Shown here one piece after another: positions 6,924-9,564 of a DNA stretch of 9,564 nt; within the stretch, counting starts at the first letter, position 1, and each line of letters starts with the position of its first letter. The translations under genes were made by a program, and so were the position numbers. A model generated the notes under the pieces. That model worked only from the letters and a program-made list of their open reading frames with translations, was not told where the DNA came from and ran no database searches. This DNA is from JBBIKU01 sp037445245 (lineage in GTDB: Bacteria; Chloroflexota; Anaerolineae; Anaerolineales; Anaerolineaceae): NCBI GenBank assembly GCA_037445245.1, contig JBBIKU010000092.1, forward strand, positions 1 to 9,564, in the 5' to 3' direction.

Positions 6924-8003
6924 TCAAACGGTCAACCCCATGGGCAAGGCACTCACCCTGAAACGTTTATAGCGGTCAATGGGGATTTGCAGCGAAGCTG
7001 CTTCGAGAAGTACGGTCAGATCTTGAATTTCATACTCGGTAAGCAGTAAAAACGCCAGCGGCACTCCAAAATGAAAAGGGTAACCGAGCATGGCAGAATG
7101 GCAGGCTTCATATACCTTTTGCTGCATCCACAACTCCAATTTGGGCAGCCCTCGCAAGGGATCCTGAAGCAGTTCGTCGGGGTGCGGTAAATCCGGACAG
7201 GCTTCTTTGATGATCCGGACAATATCCTCTCCCGCTGCAATGGCTTGGATCTGCTCATCATGGATTTTGTATCCAAAAGGCAGGGTATAGTTGATGATCT
7301 CTTCTTCAGAAAGATGATAATAAATGCGATAACGAAGCGCCCAGATCAGGTTGCAGATATCCAATAACCCGCCGATCATGGGCATGGTAGGCTGGCGGTC
7401 ACTCAATGACAGGCGGTTTAAGAGCCGCCACAGCTCCCGCCAGTAATCCAGGTCCAACGCGACTTCAAGAGGGAACAGGTTCTGTTCTTTTTCGTAACGC
7501 TCAAGTGCATGAACCAGCGTATGGTAATAGGGAGTGCCTTGAAGGAGCGCCACCGCTTCCTCAACCGTGCCTGACTCGGTGATTGCTTTCGCTGGCAACA
7601 CGGTCGAATTGCCATAGGGAAAGAGCGTGTAACGAATTTGCTCCCAGGATTCCCGCAACACCAGACCGCGCAGTGTGGCTTTAAGATTATCTACCTCGTA
7701 AAGGCGGTATAACTGAATCATTAGTGCCCGGGCGTGATCCGGAATATGTTTAATGACCACACCGAAGGCATCAGCCAGATATTTGTGCATTTCATACTCA
7801 ACCCGCCGGGTGGTCAGATCTTCTGCTTTGACCCGGTTGATGTAAGCGCCATAAACCGTTCCCTTGAGCGCTTCGATAAGCGCTCCGGCATCGGTAATAC
7901 TGGAAAGGTGATCCCAATCGTCGCGACTCAATAAATTGCCGTACATCACTCGCACGCGTGAATGTACAGCCGCATAACTGCTTACCGCGCCAAGAGCAGC
8001 CAA
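6924..8003 (-). CDS. atpC: V/A-type ATPase subunit C (d-type, central-stalk socket)
   Basis: Subunit C (AC39/Vma6 d-subunit family) is the funnel-shaped adaptor that couples the D/F shaft to the K ring. From the TTG at 8003 it has 359 residues. The opening AVSSYAAVHSRVRVMYGNLLS (6-26) matches the family's Y-A-x-x-x-x-R-V-R start. The expected three-fold repeat of helical units is visible through similar segments: LYRLYEVDNLKATLRGL (98-114), LLDICNLIWALRYRIYY (213-229) and LTEYEIQDLTVLLEAASL (321-338). The frame is open further upstream to an ATG at 8081, but using that ATG would overlap most of the end of H and add 26 residues unlike the family. The TTG has GGGGGTGA (8015-8008) just upstream, with 7 nt from the last G, and lies 4 nt after the stop of H. 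I therefore prefer it. In most bacterial V/A operons C lies between E and F. Here it comes before I. The symbol is V/A-type usage. Confidence 0.92.
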   Translation of the reverse strand: MAALGAVSSYAAVHSRVRVMYGNLLSRDDWDHLSSITDAGALIEALKGTVYGAYINRVKAEDLTTRRVEYEMHKYLADAFGVVIKHIPDHARALMIQLYRLYEVDNLKATLRGLVLRESWEQIRYTLFPYGNSTVLPAKAITESGTVEEAVALLQGTPYYHTLVHALERYEKEQNLFPLEVALDLDYWRELWRLLNRLSLSDRQPTMPMIGGLLDICNLIWALRYRIYYHLSEEEIINYTLPFGYKIHDEQIQAIAAGEDIVRIIKEACPDLPHPDELLQDPLRGLPKLELWMQQKVYEACHSAMLGYPFHFGVPLAFLLLTEYEIQDLTVLLEAASLQIPIDRYKRFRVSALPMGLTV

Positions 8004-8007
8004 GATT

Positions 8008-8015
8008 TCACCCCC
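8008..8015 (-). promoter_or_regulatory. Ribosome binding site deciding the TTG start of subunit C
   Basis: GGGGGTGA overlaps the stop codon of H. Its last core G is 7 nt before the TTG at 8003. This supports TTG over the ATG at 8081 and couples C to the end of H translation. Confidence 0.65.
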
Positions 8016-8319
8016 GCCCAACAACCCACAGGAGCACAAACTGTAAAGCCCGCTCAAATTGTTTGATCGCCAAGGCTTCACGTCGGGCAGCTTCAGCTTC
8101 CGCTTGCGCCAGAATGCGTTGCGGTTCGTCTGGTTCTTCGGCGGCTTGGATCAGTTTTTCTGCTTCGGCTTGGGTTTCGCGGCGAGCTTTTTCGATGATT
8201 CCCTGAGCTTCCTGCTCCGCCTTTTGGGTTATCTCTTGCGCTTCCTGGAACGCAGTATCATAAATCGTCTGCGCATGAGTTTCTATTTCAACAACGCGAT
8301 GAACCAAATCTTCATTCAA
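8008..8319 (-). CDS. atpH: V/A-type ATPase subunit H/G (peripheral-stalk coiled coil)
   Basis: This is the first gene of the operon. It encodes a 103-residue, highly charged helical protein that should pair with E in the peripheral stalks. An almost continuous coiled coil (about 8-90, for example QEAQEITQKAEQEAQGIIEK at 25-44) ends in FERALQFVLLWVVGRG (88-103). That ending matches the usual H/G C-terminus of an ERAV-x-F/L-V-L-x-x-V-x-G type, so the gene looks complete. An oddity is a pair of prolines (63 and 66, in EEPDEP) in the middle of the coiled coil. The start is TTG at 8319. It is supported by AAGGAG (8333-8328) 8 nt upstream, by an in-frame stop at about 8355-8353, and by the absence of any in-frame ATG. 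The nearby ATG at 8315 is out of frame and opens only a short frame. Its name varies (H in archaeal, G in Thermus nomenclature). Identification rests on composition, its C-terminus and operon position. Confidence 0.87.
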   Translation of the reverse strand: MNEDLVHRVVEIETHAQTIYDTAFQEAQEITQKAEQEAQGIIEKARRETQAEAEKLIQAAEEPDEPQRILAQAEAEAARREALAIKQFERALQFVLLWVVGRG

Positions 8320-8327
8320 GGAATCTT

Positions 8328-8333
8328 CTCCTT
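8328..8333 (-). promoter_or_regulatory. Ribosome binding site deciding the TTG start of subunit H
   Basis: AAGGAG lies 8 nt before the TTG at 8319 and 12 nt before the out-of-frame ATG at 8315. The spacing selects the TTG. Confidence 0.75.
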
Positions 8334-8449
8334 GTGGTTGTGGATTGGTTCGTCATCTTGAAAACCTGAATGCAAATCAGCCAAGTTATGCTCCCTTTCG
8401 GGTATCGATCAGGATGGCGGACTCTACCTCGATTTCACAAAGCGCACCC

Positions 8450-8455
8450 ATTATA
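8450..8455 (-). promoter_or_regulatory. Putative -10 box of the ATPase operon promoter
   Basis: On the minus strand a perfect TATAAT is followed by GGG. It would start transcription near 8443, about 125 nt before the TTG of subunit H. At 17-nt spacing the -35 hexamer would be 8478-8473 (TACCCG on the minus strand), again unlike TTGACA. A TTGAAA at 8494-8489 on the same strand is too far upstream for this -10. Confidence 0.45.
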
Positions 8456-8473
8456 TGCCTTAATCCATAAAGC

Positions 8474-8483
8474 GGGTATACCC
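8474..8483. repeat. 10-bp perfect palindrome GGGTATACCC, possible operator
   Basis: This perfect inverted repeat is centred at 8478.5 between the two divergent -10 boxes. It covers most of the -35 position of both predicted promoters. Flanking bases do not extend the symmetry. Its position suits a regulator acting on both genes, but a 10-bp palindrome alone could be chance. Confidence 0.35.
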
Positions 8484-8495
8484 CAATGTTTCAAG

Positions 8496-8501
8496 TATAA
8501 T
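8496..8501 (+). promoter_or_regulatory. Putative -10 box of the aldo/keto reductase promoter
   Basis: A perfect TATAAT lies 45 nt upstream of the start codon, followed by AT-rich TAATTAG. At the ideal 17-nt spacing the -35 hexamer would be 8473-8478 (CGGGTA), which does not resemble TTGACA, and there is no TG extension. The promoter would thus be weak or activator-dependent. This is a reading of consensus only. Confidence 0.5.
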
Positions 8502-8546
8502 TAATTAGAGGTACGATCAGCCACAATGATCAGGAGGAAAACATAT

Positions 8547-9530
8547 ATGGAATATCGTGATCTTGGAAGAACCGGCTGGCAGGTTTCGTCAATCAGTTTT
8601 GGCGCCTGGGCAATTGGCGGCGGGTGGGGAGAAGTAAACAATGCAGATTCGCTGGCGGCGCTGAACCGCGCCGTGGACCTCGGGGTCAACTTTTTCGATA
8701 CCGCCGATGTTTACGGCAATGGACGCAGTGAACAATTGCTGGCGCTGCTTCGCCAGCAGCGCCGCGAGCGCATTTACATTGCCACCAAAGCCGGACGCCG
8801 CCTCAATCCGCACACCGCTGAAGGCTATAATCGCAAAAACATCACTGCGTTTGTGGAACGCAGCTTAAATAATTTGCAAACCGACACACTCGATTTGCTG
8901 CAACTGCACTGCCCGCCCACCGAAGTCTATTACATGCCCGAATTGTTCGGCGTCCTGGATGATCTGACCGCCCAGGGTAAATTGCAGTACTACGGCGTGA
9001 GCGTTGAAAAAGCGGAAGAAGCGCTCAAGGCAATCGAATACCCACATGTCCAAACGGTGCAGATCATTTTCAATATCTTTCGCCAGCGACCCAGTGAATT
9101 GTTCTTTAGCGAAGCAAAGCGGCGCAAGGTCGGCATTTTGGCTCGCGTCCCGCTGGCATCCGGGCTACTTACCGGCAAACTCACTCGCACCACAGCTTTC
9201 CCACCCGATGATCATCGAAATTTCAACCGCCACGGGGAAGCCTTTGATCGTGGAGAGACTTTTTCGGGGGTTGATTTTGAAACCGGGTTGCAGGCAGCCG
9301 AGAAATTGCGGCAACTCGTTCCCACCGGGATGAGCTTGACGCAATTCGCCCTGCGCTGGATATTGATGTTCGATGCGGTCAGTTGTGCCATCCCAGGTGC
9401 AAAAACCGCCACCCAGGTTGAAGAAAATGTTGTCGCGGTCGATTTCAACCCACTCCCCCAAGAGACCATGACTGCCGCCGCCGAAATTTACAACCGGCTG
9501 ATCCGCCCCCAGGTACACCACCGCTGGTAA
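8547..9530 (+). CDS. Aldo/keto reductase family oxidoreductase
   Basis: This 327-residue protein has the TIM-barrel fold expected of NAD(P)H-dependent aldo/keto reductases, which reduce aldehydes and ketones. The catalytic tetrad is intact: Asp51 and Tyr56 in FDTADVYGNGRSE (50-62), Lys81 in YIATKAG (77-83), and His121 in LDLLQLHCP (115-123). The family's YYGVSV (148-153) and the cofactor-phosphate loop AIPGAKTATQVEENV (281-295) near the C-terminus are also present. The opening MEYRDLGRTGWQVSSISFGA is typical of the soluble AKR subgroup related to YhdN/IolS-type enzymes, but the substrate cannot be read from the sequence. I chose ATG 8547 because AGGAGG (8532-8537) lies 9 nt upstream. An in-frame ATG at 8526 lies before that site and would add seven non-homologous residues. 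The gene is divergent from the ATPase operon and shows no biochemical link to it. It is probably monocistronic as far as the window shows. Confidence 0.93.
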   Translation: MEYRDLGRTGWQVSSISFGAWAIGGGWGEVNNADSLAALNRAVDLGVNFFDTADVYGNGRSEQLLALLRQQRRERIYIATKAGRRLNPHTAEGYNRKNITAFVERSLNNLQTDTLDLLQLHCPPTEVYYMPELFGVLDDLTAQGKLQYYGVSVEKAEEALKAIEYPHVQTVQIIFNIFRQRPSELFFSEAKRRKVGILARVPLASGLLTGKLTRTTAFPPDDHRNFNRHGEAFDRGETFSGVDFETGLQAAEKLRQLVPTGMSLTQFALRWILMFDAVSCAIPGAKTATQVEENVVAVDFNPLPQETMTAAAEIYNRLIRPQVHHRW

Positions 9531-9564
9531 TGAATTGTGCGCCTCCCTCGTTGGCTGATAAATC
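9531..9564. other. Short non-coding tail after the aldo/keto reductase
   Basis: These last 34 bases follow the TAA stop. I see no terminator hairpin with a T-run and no gene start in them. Confidence 0.5.

Larger units (their letters stand above)
8320..8546. promoter_or_regulatory. Divergent intergenic region between ATPase operon and aldo/keto reductase
   Basis: This 227-nt stretch is the only sizeable non-coding region in the window. It holds putative promoters for both transcription units, each with a perfect TATAAT, and the palindrome GGGTATACCC between them. Predicted transcript leaders are about 125 nt for the ATPase operon and about 40 nt for the reductase. I see no RNA gene, riboswitch-like structure or strong terminator hairpin in the long leader. 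Short pairings such as CCTGA with TCAGG (8365-8369 and 8409-8413) are too weak to call. Confidence 0.7.

Noticed and set aside
7958..8206. Plus-strand open frame opposite the H and C genes.
   Set aside because: Low-complexity Ser/Ala/Arg composition is the mirror image of the Ala/Glu-rich coiled coil of H. There is no independent support for it.
8386..8451. A 21-codon minus-strand frame (starting MGALCEIEVESAIL) in the ATPase leader, with a weak AAGG upstream: possible leader peptide.
   Set aside because: Its ATG overlaps the predicted -10 box, so it would not lie on the transcript from that promoter. It has no regulatory codon run or attenuator hairpin after it. Conservation in relatives would be needed to revive it.
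8399..8479. The heptamer CGGGTAT occurs twice on the plus strand (8399-8405 and 8473-8479), which might be paired regulator sites.
   Set aside because: Only the second copy is part of a palindrome, the spacing is 74 nt, and a repeated heptamer in 200 nt is weak evidence.
8547..9530. The aldo/keto reductase as a voltage-gated potassium channel beta subunit, coupling redox to ion transport beside the ATPase.
   Set aside because: Some relatives carry that annotation, but nothing here indicates a channel partner. The protein looks like an ordinary soluble reductase with a full catalytic tetrad.

Overview
The window holds almost an entire bacterial V/A-type (vacuolar/archaeal-type) rotary ATPase operon on the minus strand. 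A single aldo/keto reductase gene lies divergently on the plus strand at the right end. Base composition looks moderate (GC in the fifties by eye). The non-ATG starts, tight gene overlaps and V/A-type enzyme fit an anaerobic or thermophilic non-proteobacterial lineage. An Anaerolineae-type member of Chloroflexota is my best guess from the overall protein style, but no marker in the window proves the taxon.

Layout, read in the direction of operon transcription (right to left): a leader with a putative promoter (about 8455 to 8320); subunit H/G, a peripheral-stalk coiled coil (8319-8008); subunit C, the central-stalk socket (8003-6924); subunit I, the membrane stator a-subunit (6901-4967); subunit K, the c-ring (4938-4501); subunit F (4497-4192); subunit E (4153-3530); catalytic subunit A (3533-1767); regulatory subunit B (1767-352); and subunit D, the central rotor shaft (350 to beyond base 1, cut by the window edge). 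Spacing is tight: gaps of 4, 22, 28, 3 and 38 nt, then overlaps of 4 and 1 nt, then a 1-nt gap. This supports one polycistronic, partly translationally coupled transcript. All nine standard subunits are present, so the set describes a complete enzyme. A3B3 forms the catalytic head, D and F the rotor shaft, C the adaptor, K the ion-binding rotor ring, I the stator channel, and E with H the peripheral stalks.

The plus-strand gene at 8547-9530 is a complete aldo/keto reductase with an intact catalytic tetrad. It has no obvious functional link to the ATPase. The 227-nt divergent region between the two transcription units carries a perfect TATAAT for each direction. The 10-bp palindrome GGGTATACCC lies over the -35 position of both.

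I see no mobile element, CRISPR array, RNA gene or clearly novel system. The points most worth a second look are the rearranged subunit order (H-C-I-K-F-E-A-B-D), the shared palindrome in the divergent promoter region, the K subunit with an extra N-terminal membrane pair, and a glycine where the A-subunit P-loop normally has proline or alanine.
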